Positions 24,801-37,348 of a stretch of DNA of 64,000 nucleotides are shown in pieces. The notes beneath the pieces are model-generated. The model saw only the letters and a list, made by a program, of their open reading frames with translations, had not been told where the DNA came from and made no database searches. The DNA comes from Haemonchus contortus. Taxonomy: Eukaryota; Nematoda; Chromadorea; Rhabditida; Trichostrongylidae. Position 1 is the first letter of the stretch. Each line of letters starts with the position of its first letter. Location: positions 36,705,505 through 36,769,504 of the forward strand of contig LS997567.1 of NCBI GenBank assembly GCA_000469685.2. Direction: 5' to 3'. The translations under genes and the position numbers were made by a program.

Positions 24801-24890
24801 CTTTTATATGCGCGCGACCCGCCAGCACGCGACGCGTCCGCCCCGCGTGTTGCCATTGGTTGCCGACGTCTAGTCGGAGCTTGCTATTGG
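24801..24890 (-). promoter_or_regulatory. Actin core promoter: TATA box and two CCAAT boxes
   Basis: On the minus strand CATATAAAAG (24801-24810) lies 58 bases upstream of the ATG, placing initiation near 24770-24780. CCAAT is at 24855-24859 and again at 24886-24890. The intervening DNA is unusually GC- and CpG-rich for this window. The 5' leader would be about 30 bases. An AG (GCCAACAG) just upstream of the ATG could serve as a weak trans-splice acceptor, which cannot be decided here. Confidence 0.75.
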
Positions 24891-24899
24891 CAGGCACTA

Positions 24900-27361
24900 C
24901 GCATTCGGTATGAGTAAGATGGCCGCGTGGGTAGGTGAACCCCGGGGAGCACCTGTTTGATTTCGTGTAGCTACGGTGAAATGATGGTGACGAAACAGAG
25001 ATCGCGACAGTTGGCTAGGTGCCAGTTATGTGCCGTAGCCCATTGTGTCCGTAGATAGCCATCAATGGCCGACCGAGGAGGTAGTAATCACTTTATGGGC
25101 ATTTGAACGGTGTTACAATTGCTAACAGATGAGCACGTCCCGTCAATATCACTGAAATTGGTAGAAAGTGACCGAATGGTTCGATTTGGTGCAGGTCAAG
25201 GGGAGCGGCGCTGATGACCAACGAATGCCCCCACCTGACTTTCACTTATCGCCAGCCGACTTCAGAGTTCTTTTAGAGATCATCTTCGGTTGTGGCTGCG
25301 AAATCAGAGAACAAGGGCTTGGTACGGCTTTTTCCAGTGGTCTGGAATCCATTCCATTGTTTGGATAAAAACTACTTTTTATGTGTTTACATAACTCGAT
25401 CGGATTCACTATGATACTTCAGATCATTCACAATTTCTTCAATGATGTCTCTGCTTTTTTTCTCCTGTATCGCTTCTCGTGCTTTGATATCGTAATGTAC
25501 GCATAGTGTGTAACACACAGTATGAGGATAGAAGTGCGTTGGTTTATCCACGCTCTCGACTTTGGGCGGCTTTTGATCGGATGCGAAGCCACCTTGAAGG
25601 ACGACGATGAGAGCACCTCGAGTCAACAAAGTGCTCATGGAGGAGGCCGAGTGATTGCAAGAGCAACGCGTTCCAAGAATCTTGCTAAACACACATCGCT
25701 AAGAGAACGCGATGAAGCACTCCGCCGTAGTTCAGTGTTTGAGGGCAATTTCACGACGACGACAACGACGACAGTCCCGGGCGTCCCATCCTCCACATAC
25801 ACAATATTGAGACAGTGAACAAGAGCACAGGGTGTGGCACATTACTCAGAAAAAAACCCCAAAATCGAGAAATGCCACTTGAAAGGATGAAAGGGCTATA
25901 AAGAAGTGCATCTTGGGAAGGTAGCTTCATCTGTACTTTAGGCTATTGAAGGCACTATAGGGGGCCATATAAGTTAAATCGTTCACCAAAACGCTTTCTT
26001 ACAGCCCTAGGCGGCTCAGGCGCGAGCTATTAAGGGATATGGTTGCCGAGTGAACAAGCGGTCGGGCATGGAAGTAAGGAGAGGTAAGGAGTGATACATT
26101 GAAGTGGTAGCAGTGGATAGTTTTCGGTTCAGATAACCGCTGTTATAATCCATGTTACCACTTACTATTTTCTTGTTGAAGCCACTCTAACAGTAGGTGT
26201 AACCTTTGGTCCCTGCATTTGTCGCTTTTTCTTGATTTATGACATCACTGACTGATGAGGAACAGACGTTCAAGGTCCAAGGAAGCAGAAAAACTCCTCA
26301 TCTATACTTACAGTTGATCAGTTTCACCTGTTTTAAGGCCCCTTTTGATCGGATTTGCAAGGGTATCAGCCCTATGTAGGAATACCTTATCCTCAAGTAC
26401 ATTCTTAATTCATATGGGGTTACACCCATCTGTGAGAAGAATACAAAAAGTACTGCGCTTAATCAAATACCATATCATTTATTACCATCATTTATTAAGT
26501 TTGGTCACCATTAGTGTGAACGCACCATTTAGTATGAACAACCTTTGGGTAAACTGAATTGCAAAGTAGCTGTTTGATGTATTCCCGATCATTGTGGGAT
26601 AGTTTTAGTTACCCTGGGAAGCAAAGGCTGTTCCGAAGACATTTTCTACGTTGATGAGTGTATGCGTGCTTAGTGGACGCCCATATAACCTTTCAAATAT
26701 TTGGACCTTTGTCTTCACTGGGTGCCCGTGCCCGTGCCCTTTGCTGTGTGCCGCTCGCTTTTCGATATCGCATTCCTGGTCATTATCATATGGAAGGATC
26801 GGTCTCCAAGATATAATACATTCCTATGGATTCATCTCTACGTAGGAGGTGATGTATATGCATGGCGAAATGAAGATGAATAATTTGCTGAGTCAAACAA
26901 TCGCTGTGCATTTCGACTTGTCATTGGCATTCGGCACTTGCAGTTCCTGGAAAACGTTTGATTCATTCCATTAAATGACAGATTTATCGATAAAAAAACT
27001 TCTATGCTAGACCTTTAATTGCTATTTCCCTTGAATTGAATTAGATTTTTCAAAATCTATAGAGGAGCCCTCTATATTGGGTATCTAAGGGGACTTTTGT
27101 TTATCTTACGACCGGTTTCCTCAAAATCTTTCAGAAGCTTTTCCGTAAACCTTGCCTAGTGACCAGTGGTTTCCAGTGGAATACTTGAAGAACCAATAAT
27201 CCCGAAGAAATGATACAACTACCCTCTTCAAGTAGAACTTTCTATCTCTACGAGTTTTGTAAGTTTCTAAACACAGTGCAGCGGTATTTTTTTACTGTTT
27301 CAAAGCTTTACAGTTAGTGAAAATGTCAGAAATGGAAGTAACCGTTTGTTTATAGTCCCAG
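24900..27361. other. Upstream of actin; no confident gene
   Basis: It contains one weak small ORF (listed separately). The remaining frames are short and unrecognised. No repeats or RNA genes are evident. Confidence 0.4.
25387..25638 (-). CDS. Possible small secreted protein, 83 aa
   Basis: The ATG-initiated minus-strand frame reads MSTLLTRGALIVVLQGGFAS at its start, a short polar N-terminus plus hydrophobic core resembling a signal peptide with a possible FAS/D cleavage site. The mature part has two cysteines (CYTLC) and a charged, probably helical C-terminal stretch (REAIQEKKSRDIIEEIVNDL), ending in TAA. I do not recognise a family. There is no supporting splice site, promoter or poly(A) evidence, and the opposite strand is also open here, so chance is a serious alternative. 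Confidence 0.25.
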   Translation of the reverse strand: MSTLLTRGALIVVLQGGFASDQKPPKVESVDKPTHFYPHTVCYTLCVHYDIKAREAIQEKKSRDIIEEIVNDLKYHSESDRVM

Positions 27362-27453
27362 ATCTAATTGCCGCTATGAATGACCAGAAATTAGCATCTG
27401 TGTCCTCGTCTTCACTCCTTCAGCTCATTCAATGGGGTCATCTCCATAATGAG
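27362..27453 (+). CDS. Candidate isolated exon, 30 codons
   Basis: An acceptor (TATAGTCCCAG) precedes 92 open bases that end at a good donor (GAG/GTAAAT). The segment encodes AMNDQKLASVSSSSLLQLIQ in its middle. No partner exon was found with confidence upstream or downstream, so this could be a real internal exon of an unseen gene or a coincidence. A (GT)n microsatellite follows at 27529-27545. Confidence 0.25.
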
Positions 27454-27528
27454 GTAAATACCCTGCGCAGACTATTCTCACACGATCTCCCCAAGAGACT
27501 TGGCGTCAAAATCCCGAGACATTGATAC

Positions 27529-27545
27529 GTGTGTGTGTGTGTGTG
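27529..27545. repeat. (GT)n microsatellite
   Basis: About eight GT dinucleotides in tandem. Confidence 0.95.
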
Positions 27546-28167
27546 AGGGGGTATGTGTGCTAGCTATGGTGAATGTAGACAAACCGTGAGTCAGTTTTCG
27601 ATTGCCTTTTATCGTCGATCGGCTAGGGTGAGCAGCAGGGCGGGGGAGGGGGAAAAACAACGGAAGCTTAAGTGCGCAAAAAAACACCATACGCCTCAAC
27701 GCGTTTCACCCCACCACCACCACCATCTGGGAGCATTTAGTGTGTTCGACGATGTAAATATTTTTGTAATTAACTATTCCGTAATCTTGAACCGCGCGTA
27801 CAAAATTGTGCCTGAGTTGTTTTGTGGCTGGAAAAACCAGTCTTCAGCGATAATTATTATGCACATTCGGGTCGAAGTCGGTGAGGATGCATCTCGAAAT
27901 CGATTTTGGAACGTGTAGAATGAAAAAAACCCCTCGAAGAAGAGGCCGGACCACCTGTCTCGGGCTGTGGTCCTAACGAGTATGGCCAGACATGGAGCTC
28001 CGAGGGTTTGTATTTCATGTGTAAACATATGGTCGAGTATTATGAAAGTTCACATATGTGTGTTGATCTTTGCGCTCTAGCCAAGTGTAATATCGCGATC
28101 GCGTTTTTTTTATTACAACTTATACTCGGATCCCCACCGTAGCCCGTCTGGCTGCAGATAGTAGCCG

Positions 28168-28204
28168 TAGAGCTTGAATAAAGCTCTATTTTCAAAAAAA
28201 AAAT
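28168..28204 (+). other. AATAAA followed by genomic poly(A): possible retroposon 3' end
   Basis: GAGCTTGAATAAAGCTCTAT is followed within about 15 bases by ten consecutive A residues in the genomic DNA. A poly(A) signal at transcript-like spacing before an encoded A tract suggests the 3' end of a retroposed RNA or a LINE/SINE tail. Upstream to about 27550 there is a weak open frame but no recognisable retroelement domain. Confidence 0.4.
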
Positions 28205-31200
28205 GCCAAGGAATTTGTTATAAGTAGGCCGGCAAAGGTCGGAGGGAAATCCGCCAGAGATCTCGTGGCGTCAGTGCATATCTGTGCCGCATCACTATAT
28301 CGACATACGATCACTGTCACCTCGTTAATGTAATCGGAGGGGAAGGGGCACATTGGGCAGAGTTGGGGATGAAGAGGAGGTCATCGGAACGTCAAAAGAA
28401 CCCGAATATCTAGAGGCATTTCCGTTTCGTGTAGGCACTTGAGATCATGGAAGAAATCTCTTGAAATGTGACTCATCGAAGTCACCTTTGACTTTTGATC
28501 CAGTCATTCTTTATAAGAAGATAGAAGCCTTCAATTAAATTATACCTTTGTAAATCAAAAAACAATCCAAGTCAGCTTCGTCGTCGTCGTCCTCTTGAAA
28601 GTTTTGTTGAGAACAAAGTCGTACGAAAGTTTTTTTCTCGATGGGTCAGGGTTCAAGGAAGAGCAGGAATCATATTTGATACCTGATGAACGAATATTCA
28701 TGAAGAAAGGGGACGTTCGGTACTATCAACCAGCAATATTACAGTTTAAAAGTAGAGGTAACTACATACACGATATGTTGTTATAAGGCCCGTACTTCTT
28801 CTCACATCCTCTTGGGACTTGATGCTTGAGGCATGAGATCTAGTAGGTTTACTAGTTTCCCGAAGTCACTTGCCTTCGGAAGCTGTGAACCTCCTTGATG
28901 GTTTCAAAATTTTTCACAAAAGTATACCGAACTCAATGGCTATTGTAAAGTCGGGTCGACTGGAATAACTCTGAGTCAAGAAAAACTACATTTTTCGATC
29001 TGAAATTTGTTTAGAAGCCGCTAAGATACCCAAGTTGCGGTCGGCGGTGTTATGATGGTGATCACGCTTGAAGATAAAAGCGTATGAGAAAATAAAAGAG
29101 TGTTTAATATGAGTAATGCCCTCAAACTTTGAAAAATGTGAGCGAAAACTCTTGCAGTCTTAGCTCTTTTACTCATATGGCTAAAAAAGGAACGAAAATG
29201 GAAGGCTTGCTCTGAAAAACGTAGGAAATATTAGTTAAGTGATCCTACGCTGGTCACCCCACGGCTACGGTGGTCCTCACTACGCAATAGAGAAGTGTAA
29301 GTGTCGTTGTAACAGTTAAAGTACGTTCAATGTTATCTGAAGGTCAGATCTCAATGAATACCCATTTTTGTTTCACAGGCTGTTCTGGGCAATGAAGTTT
29401 ACAACTAAGATAGGCTGGTGGCCGGTCATTCGAGATCGTCGAAAAAAAAATCACCATAGCAAGTGTAGTCGTAATAGGATGAGGTGTCAGGGTATCCAAT
29501 TTCGTCTAGCAATGAGTCAACCAAGCTTGCCATTCCCCTGTTGATCTGTAGCCAATCCCTATGCAAGAGTTAGAACGTTGTTCTTCACAGTGGATAAATT
29601 TTCCACTTACTCCGCAGAACAAGGGCCATTCACAAATATTCAGAGCCACCTCGATTCTGTGCCGGCGTATAGAACAGGGCGCATCCTAAAAAGAGAACTG
29701 AAAAACCTGAGAAGCTTCTTCGAAGAAAAAAAATCTGGAAAGTCTGGAGACTTCTCTGAAATACCCAATCCAGTGCATTCCTTTCTTTCAAGTGCAGATC
29801 AAATAATTTTGAATAATCGCTGAATTATTAATGGAGATTCTGTAAAGCCCCAACTCTTCTGACAAGCATTTCGTTCTAATGAAAGAATTTCAAGCCAAAA
29901 AACTCAAGACTACTCAAATTGATGTCATTCTAAGATATCTCTTCCATATTCCTTTCTTCCTCTTTCCTATATCTTCCTCCGAAGCACCTCTTTTGTTTCT
30001 TGCCCATTTTTTCTGTTTAGAAAAGTGGTGCTGGCTTAGATGTGGTGTTCTACTTTTTTATTGGTGTTTGTTTAACTATTTGAAGTTCATTTTCTTTCTA
30101 GCAGCGGATGTAGAATATACGAGACCAGGAAGTGTACCAGGAAGTGATAATCAGCGGTAGAACTTGCTTGGTTGAGCTATATCAAAAGAAGAGGGGTCAA
30201 GGGAGATGGAAAAGGGCTGATCCAATTCTAACTAGTAGAACCCTTCCTATGAAACAAGTTTTTTTTGTTAGTTTTTTTTGGAATGTGTAAATGTGGGTGC
30301 AGGCTATAGCTAAGAAATTAGACATTCACTAATAATAGATTACCAGTCAACAAACATGCAAAAAATTCCTCATTTTCTCTACTCTGTTTATCTGCAGCTG
30401 GGAGCTTGCTGACTAGAGAATTTGAAAGAGAAGGGCATTCAACCACCGAAAAAACCCCCCAATCTATTTTTCTCAGGAACAAACACACTTGGCAACTAGA
30501 TCGGTTGGCTTTTTGCCGCAATTGAGTATTCATAAGCATTTAATTTTTCATATAACTACTTCAGTGAGCTGGCATCAGAACGAGAACTGCGGCAACATGC
30601 AACACACATAGTTGCTGTTGTTCTTTCAAGGACACTCTCTCCTTTGTGCTGACTCACTGATCGTCCACTGATTAAGGTGGTATTGTGAATGGACATACAC
30701 GAAACATGAACATAAAATAAATGGTTCAAAATAAAATACAAAGGGAATAAACACTTGCTGAGCACTTATTCTCTTTCGAAAAATTCATATACAGCTTTTT
30801 ATGCGCAACCGAACCCCATGAACTGAAGCACCGCCATGATTCACCAGCTTCCTCAAGGGGAAATTCCGGAGGTTGACTGCTGAAGGTGCTGGAATCTCAT
30901 TCAAAACCTGTGCGTACCACGAGTAGGTAGTCATTTCTCATGGTGTTTGAACGTATTAACAGTTGGTACAAAGGGTGCACAGGTAGTGTGGGATCCCCTT
31001 AGACTTTATCACCATCTTACCATCACTTAGATGCCAGATTTAGTCCTTCCCTCGTTGCTGCTCCGTGGCTCTGCCTTCATAGTCGCAATGGCACAAATGA
31101 TGTCATGAAGTGAATTCTTCAACCGTGATCAAAAACTGTTTCTTCCATAAAAGCTAAGCTCAATTTAGGACAGAGATATTCTGCAACAATATTAGTGATA

Positions 31201-33434
31201 AATGATAGCATCCCTTTTAAATTTTACTAAAATATTATTCTGGCGGTTCAAATACGAGCTTCGACCAGGAGAGAAATTGGGGAATACGCATGCTCAGCAT
31301 CGAAAATTTGTAAGCAATCTTCAGTAGGTAGTTAATTTTTTCCAAACTTCCTGTCAATTAAAGGCACTGTTCACGAAAAAGTGGTTTCGGAGATTTGCAC
31401 ATGGTTTGAATTCGAAGCCCCTTCTGATACCATTTGCTCTGACACCACCAATAGCTTATGATCACCTCTGTTGTAAATTTGATTTTAATATTAAAAAATA
31501 TATCTATAATGTGACAATATGTTCAATCATACTTGTAGATATTATCTTTAATATTCTTTCGAGTACATTGGTATTGTACCATTTTAATTTATTATTCATT
31601 TTATTTTTATCATATTATCCCGCACAATCACGTTTACTCCATCAGTTCTCAGCAATATGAAAATTGAGGTGATCTCGTACTCATAAGGCACTTTGATAGC
31701 ACATTTAATGAACAATTTTTGATAGAAAGGGTTAACCGTGAAATATTTATTTACCTGCGTGTACGTTTTAATTGTTCGTCCATGTTTCCAGTTCGCGGTT
31801 AGTTCGTGTCAATGGAGCTGAACAAGACAAGATTACGATGCTCTCCTCCTCGCTTAGCAGCAACTTGTTTGACAGCGTCCTCGCCACACGAAGCAATTTT
31901 CTAAGCGCAGGCAGCTTTGGATAACACCACCCTGTACAAACTAAGAGAGGTGAAGGGAAGGGAGTGAAGTTGAAGGGCACTGTTTCTGGACCTTTTCTGG
32001 GATTTCCTCCAGCTTTACCTCTTAGAGGGTGGTTCCCAACTTGGAAGGAGAACTGGAGAAGTAAACAATTTTATCCATCGAACATACTGAACGTCTTTCG
32101 GGCTCGAAGCAGCTTTCCTGAGAATAAGTTTTTTCTCATTTTCACATCACTATTTTCAATTAACTGTACGAGCATGAACCTACGATGAGGACTCGTGGGA
32201 TTTTCGGTAGGAAATTCTTAGAAATCCTAGTTCTCGAGCTTTGAAGGCTTCCGTCGTTGTAAGCAAATCAAGTGGTTTTTCTCAAGGTTTTGTGGGGCAG
32301 ATAGCGTCTTCGCGTAAGTTTGCTCAGAGATGCAAATGTGACAGACCGTGACGTGATGGCGTGGCGGTGTTACATGTGCTCTCAGAAAACTGCAAAAAAA
32401 AACTAGGGAAGAATTGATCTGTACTTTTACCCATCGTTCCGAGCCTCGTTAATGAAAAGTGCATGCTTTCTTTGAACCATGATGAACTCTTGTAATCTAA
32501 ATCAGTGTCCTCCAGGAAGTGAATTAGAGGATCGAATGAAGCCAAATAGAGCCGAATAGTCTTAAAAAAGTGCCGACTACTTTTAAAAACATGAAAGGTA
32601 GGAATGGTAGGTAGTTAATCAGGACAGTTTCGAAGAGAAACCGAGAGTCGGCACCATGACTACTCATTCTGCTGACTAAGATACGAAAAAATGGGCAAAG
32701 AGCCAAAGTGAAAATGAAAACCATGAAGTGAAAGTGGAAGATGTGTAGTTCTGAGCAAATGTGTGATTTCACTGTTGAGAACTGGTAATATCTCAAGTTG
32801 TTAACGATCATCCCGTACTAAATATCGCTTGTTGTATGTCATCCCAACTACTGGTTAAATAAGCGATACTTTTTGAACGGTCGAAGTATATGAGCAATGC
32901 TAACTACTCTTTATTGAGACCATATTACAGGTTAACATTTTCGCTTCCAAGCGATGTTTCCTAAGAGCAAATACCGCCTTTTACTATAGCTGCCTTAGAC
33001 CTTTAGTTAATGTCATCGTAAATGGCACTTCTTCACCTTTATATGTAGAACATTTTTTCTCATCTACCTCACAACTCTATCTTGGTATGAGTAGTTAATC
33101 TGAGAAAAAAACTGAAAAAGCTTCTGTTCAGATTGTTTTTAGGCTAATTCCTCTTTTTTTCCACTCCACTGTCACGCTACCGCCTCCCGATTGTGTTCAA
33201 AAATAGAATTCAGAAGGTCGGGAATGGCGGTCGTGGGAAAGCACGTTGCGCAAAAAATCTGGCTAGCTCTAGCTAAGGTATCACTAGTCTCCCTAGCTAA
33301 TTAGTACTGATACGTGGTTACATTGCTGGGAAAATACAAAGTCAAATAGACAGCACGTAATCCCTTGCCAAACTGCTTGGGATACTCATTGAACCTTGTT
33401 TATTGATCAGGTGTTTTGGGACGCTTACTATTGG
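28205..33434. other. No gene recognised over 5.2 kb
   Basis: The DNA is AT-rich with homopolymer tracts and only short unrecognised frames (for example 29578-29823 plus and 30318-30539 minus). I see no transposase, RT, RNA gene or tandem array. Confidence 0.45.
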
Positions 33435-33553
33435 CTTCGAGACTTAGTGGAGGTACGTAGCGCTTCGTGGACCTGGGCAGACACCGATCTGGGATTCGAA
33501 CCCGTGATCATGAGTGAGCGGTAGTTCGCCACTTGCCACTTCACCACCTCTCG
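33435..33553 (-). mobile_element. tRNA-derived SINE
   Basis: On the minus strand an A box TGGTGAAGTGGC (33535-33546) and a perfect B box GGTTCGAATCC (within 33491-33503) are spaced as in tRNA genes. The acceptor and anticodon stems do not fold as an intact tRNA. The sequence after the B box (GATCGGTGTCTG...) is shared with a plus-strand repeat at 50830 (GATTGGTATCCG...GAGCCAACGGAGC), which indicates a dispersed family with an RNA polymerase III promoter. Confidence 0.75.
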
Positions 33554-36500
33554 CTTGTAAGAATATGTATTTCGCGTTGAATCATTTTTGACTTTATCTA
33601 TATTGACTTGTTATTCAGGCCAAAGAACATACATTACTCACAACCAGTTTTAGAATATGGGGTGATTCTTTCAACTGTTTGTGAAGTTAATTTATCCTCA
33701 GAAGAGGGGGGGGGGGGAGGTTTTTCGCTGTGAAATTAATAACGATACAAGCCTTAAACTCAATTTTTTCTAAGGCTACCCCTTGTTTAACAGAGGTTCC
33801 AGTCAGGAAGTGGTCCCAGTTACTTTCTGTGGCTTTCCCTAGTTGCTTCTGTAACCTCTCAAATACATGACTTTTCGTATTACCATCTGCTCTTGGAACT
33901 CAAAATTAGCAGCATACTGTTGTGGCTCTCGATCTGGCATATCTTCGGCGCCTCAAATATCTACGGTCCCCAGATATATCAAATGAGGTGGTTGTGTAGA
34001 GAGACTCTAGAAACGGAAACGTTACGAAAATACTTTCTCCTGAATACACTGTAGCAAAGGCATGAAAACATAGCTGTTAGTTGCTTCTGCAACTGCTAAT
34101 TTTTCGAAAACTCTTTTTCCATCGATTCCGAAATACGACCGGAAAACTTCTGTACGTACTTGATGGTATTCAAAACTAGTTATTCACTTGTCACATTGTA
34201 AGCTTTTGCAAGTTCTTATAAACCTTACATGTATTGATTGAACTATTAGAAACATATTTCAATCAGTTGTGATGCATATAAGGGAGGCAGTTAACAAGGA
34301 GCCGATAGGTAAGGCCGAGTAAATCAGAGGAAAACCTGTAAACCAGTGTGGTGTTGGGAAGAAAGCCATTACTCGAATCTTCAGGCATAAAATCCGAGTA
34401 AAATGTACAAAATATAGTCTCCGGCTGTAGCGCTGGTACAGAAGACCCTAAGCTAAAGCATGTTTATCACGAAGGTCGAAAATGCAGAAGACGACAGTGC
34501 TGGGATTCGATCCACCATAGAATTTTGATCGCAAAAATTTCGAGGTAATGCTCAGTTGAAGATGCATCTGAATATCAATGAGAGTAACACAATCCAAGGA
34601 TAAAGCTATTAGCTTGCAACGTGCAGGAGAAGTATGTGGAATGATTTTGTTTATCTGTTTGAATGTTTATGTCCTCGATTATTTTTTCAACTAACTATTG
34701 TTTACAAATGTAAGGGTCACCATAAAATGATAAAATGCATAAGAAAATAGCGCAGTCAAAAGGAAGTTTCAAAAATAAGTCGACGAGGAACACACAGGAA
34801 GTTTCAAATGCGATTACGACCACACCTCTACCTTTCGGGATAGCCAACAAGGGCTTTTGTTATGTATACCTGTTACTATTTAAAAGACAGTTCTCATCTC
34901 CACGTCAAAACACAACACACATACATGAATGAAATCTTATTTTTTTTATACTGTACTAGCATGCTTTATCAAAGATATTTAAATCTTTCGGGTTTCTCTA
35001 TACCAACGGTTGATGGGCAGGAATGACCGTTTTTACAAAGCCATGTAATTTACTTCAGGGATAAAAGACTGAATTGCTTTCGTGCTGATTGTTGACATAG
35101 GGTTTTTTGCTGTAGAGCGACAACGGATTAAAATAGTGGGAGTTCGGGAGATGCTACCAGAGTATGAAAAGAAGGAGAGCTCCTCAAGGGACTAAACGGA
35201 GAAAATAGCCCCGATTTGTGATAAGCTTTGACTTGGCTCGGAACCAGTTTACCAGTCACTTGCATAGGTAGCATACTGAAAAGGTTACATAATGGCGAGT
35301 ATCTTGTATTCACTCATTTCAATATAAAAGAAGATGTAGGTGTTATAACAGTAAGGAATGAGATCACCAATGGAGTGGCGGAACCCTCTAGGAAAGGGTA
35401 AGGTGAGGGTGAGTCACTGAAGGAATCTCCGCCTGAACGCTAGCCAACGCCGCATGCCCTGTTTGCCTACATATTTACGGCTTTTATTGTTCTTACTGCT
35501 TCCAGTTCCTAGTATGTCTACTAGCGAACAGGTCTAGAAATCATGTGATCTCATTTGTCAGTCTCAAGCATGAAAACGAAACTGGTACAGTTCAAAGTAA
35601 GCAGCATCACCTGTTGTCCAGCAGTCGGCCTTCTCGATCACCTTGAAACAGCATCTCGCTTTAGCTATGAGACTGAACGATCCGCCTTTCTTGGGCCCAC
35701 GTAATTAGCGAAATTTGAATCTTTTTTTGCTTTTTTTTCAACTTCCTTTGATCAGATTTTCAAACATCATGAAAAATGGAAGTGAAATGCGGGGTGCATC
35801 ACGAAAACGGGATCGATTAATGCCAAAACTTTTATGCCAAATTTCTACGAAAAAATCTCCTATTAACTTGATGTCCTTATTTTCTCTTTGAACATTATTT
35901 ATGTAATCCTTTGAAACCGGTCGGTTCTTGGAGCGTGGCAAAGACACGTCATGGTACAAGACAGGAACTTCCTTGGCCCTTGTATGAGCAGCAGTTGTAT
36001 GAGCTCATTATCTGTAAATATCAACGTTGAGCCACGAAAATCCTTCTATACAGAATCTGAATTCATGCGAAAATTTTCTCTATCAGCTAAAGTTTGGTAG
36101 AAACTTACTTTTTGAAGTGATATTTCAGGGGGTGGGAAGTGATGCACTTCCATCCACGCAAGGTCAGGAGATTGGATGTCCCTGACTATAATTTATCCTT
36201 CATTTCAGTGACTAGCATACCTCTCGTCAGAAACGATCATGAATTCCCATGAATTGTTAATAGTCGGTGTAACATATGATAACTCACATAAAAAGCGCCA
36301 AACCGCGATCGAAATATCTTCGAAATGAAAACATCCCCGATGCAGTGTTAGAAGAGCTTTTCAGCAATGCCGATTATTGATTTCGAATCGAATTCCTTAA
36401 ATTATAAATTAGAGATAGTGGTAACGAGCGAGTAACAGTATACTTTCTACCCTCACCTCACATCTCGGGATCCAGTTGACCTGTACCAAACAAGTCAGAA

Positions 36501-37348
36501 AGTTTATGTTCAATCAGGGAATTCACAGTTTTTACTGATCATTGGAGTCAGCTAAAAGTTCTGTTTACCAATTATTAGTTACTCATTTTTTTTGTATCAG
36601 CCAGTTCTGATTCTTACACATTACGTTCATCTTCCCCTTGAAGAACTGTTAGTCGAAAGTTCAACTTTTTCGCTGAATCATCTTTCGATTATTCTTCCAC
36701 CATCTTTCAAGATGCTAATCAAAAGTAACCGATCCCGCGAATAACGCGACTTTGGTAACACCTCTTCCCTACATTATAAACCTATAAAAATGAAGTATGA
36801 AGAAACTTAAGCTGGGATGCTTTTTCTTCAAGTCTTTCAAAAACAAAATCCTTCATGAGGACATGTTTCAGCAGCTTCGCCTTTGTCAGAGCCTGAAGAG
36901 ATCTAGTTCAAGAATCTTGGAGTTCCGTCAAAGGGTTTGAGCGAGCGAGCCACATATATATGCTCTGGACCATTTCACGCTCTGACAAAAGAAATGTTGG
37001 CCTAATGAATAATTTCAATATTAAAAGGGCTGAAGGAAAAGCATCCTGTCCTAGCCAAAATTATGCCAAGATTTCAAGGAGGTCGATCACGCCAAGATTG
37101 CAAGGAGATTGAACCTGTACTTCTTAGGCTTTCTCTAAAAGTCTGCTCAGAAGATAGAACAGCAATACGATTTCGACTGTTCTAGTAGCTTCGGTTCGGG
37201 AACTAACGATATTTAGATCGAAGATTTTGAATTCTGCAGCAGCAATGCCTTTGACAATCTGTAAGAGAGTCAAGGTTTTTGCTTGTAATAAGGCCTATTG
37301 TGAGAGTACATAGCCTACAAATGCACCCTTCAACCGTCATTTAGAATC
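33554..37348. other. No gene recognised over 3.8 kb
   Basis: It holds a 12-base poly(G) run at 33706-33717. A B-box-like GGATCGAATCCC on the minus strand near 34507 may mark a further worn tRNA-derived repeat. Otherwise there are only short unrecognised frames. Confidence 0.45.
33706..33717. repeat. Poly(G) run
   Basis: Twelve consecutive G residues, a possible G-quadruplex or sequencing-error-prone site. Confidence 0.9.

Noticed and set aside
33480..33560. Functional tRNA gene
   Set aside because: The promoter boxes are good but the acceptor and anticodon stems do not form; the shared body with other copies indicates a SINE.
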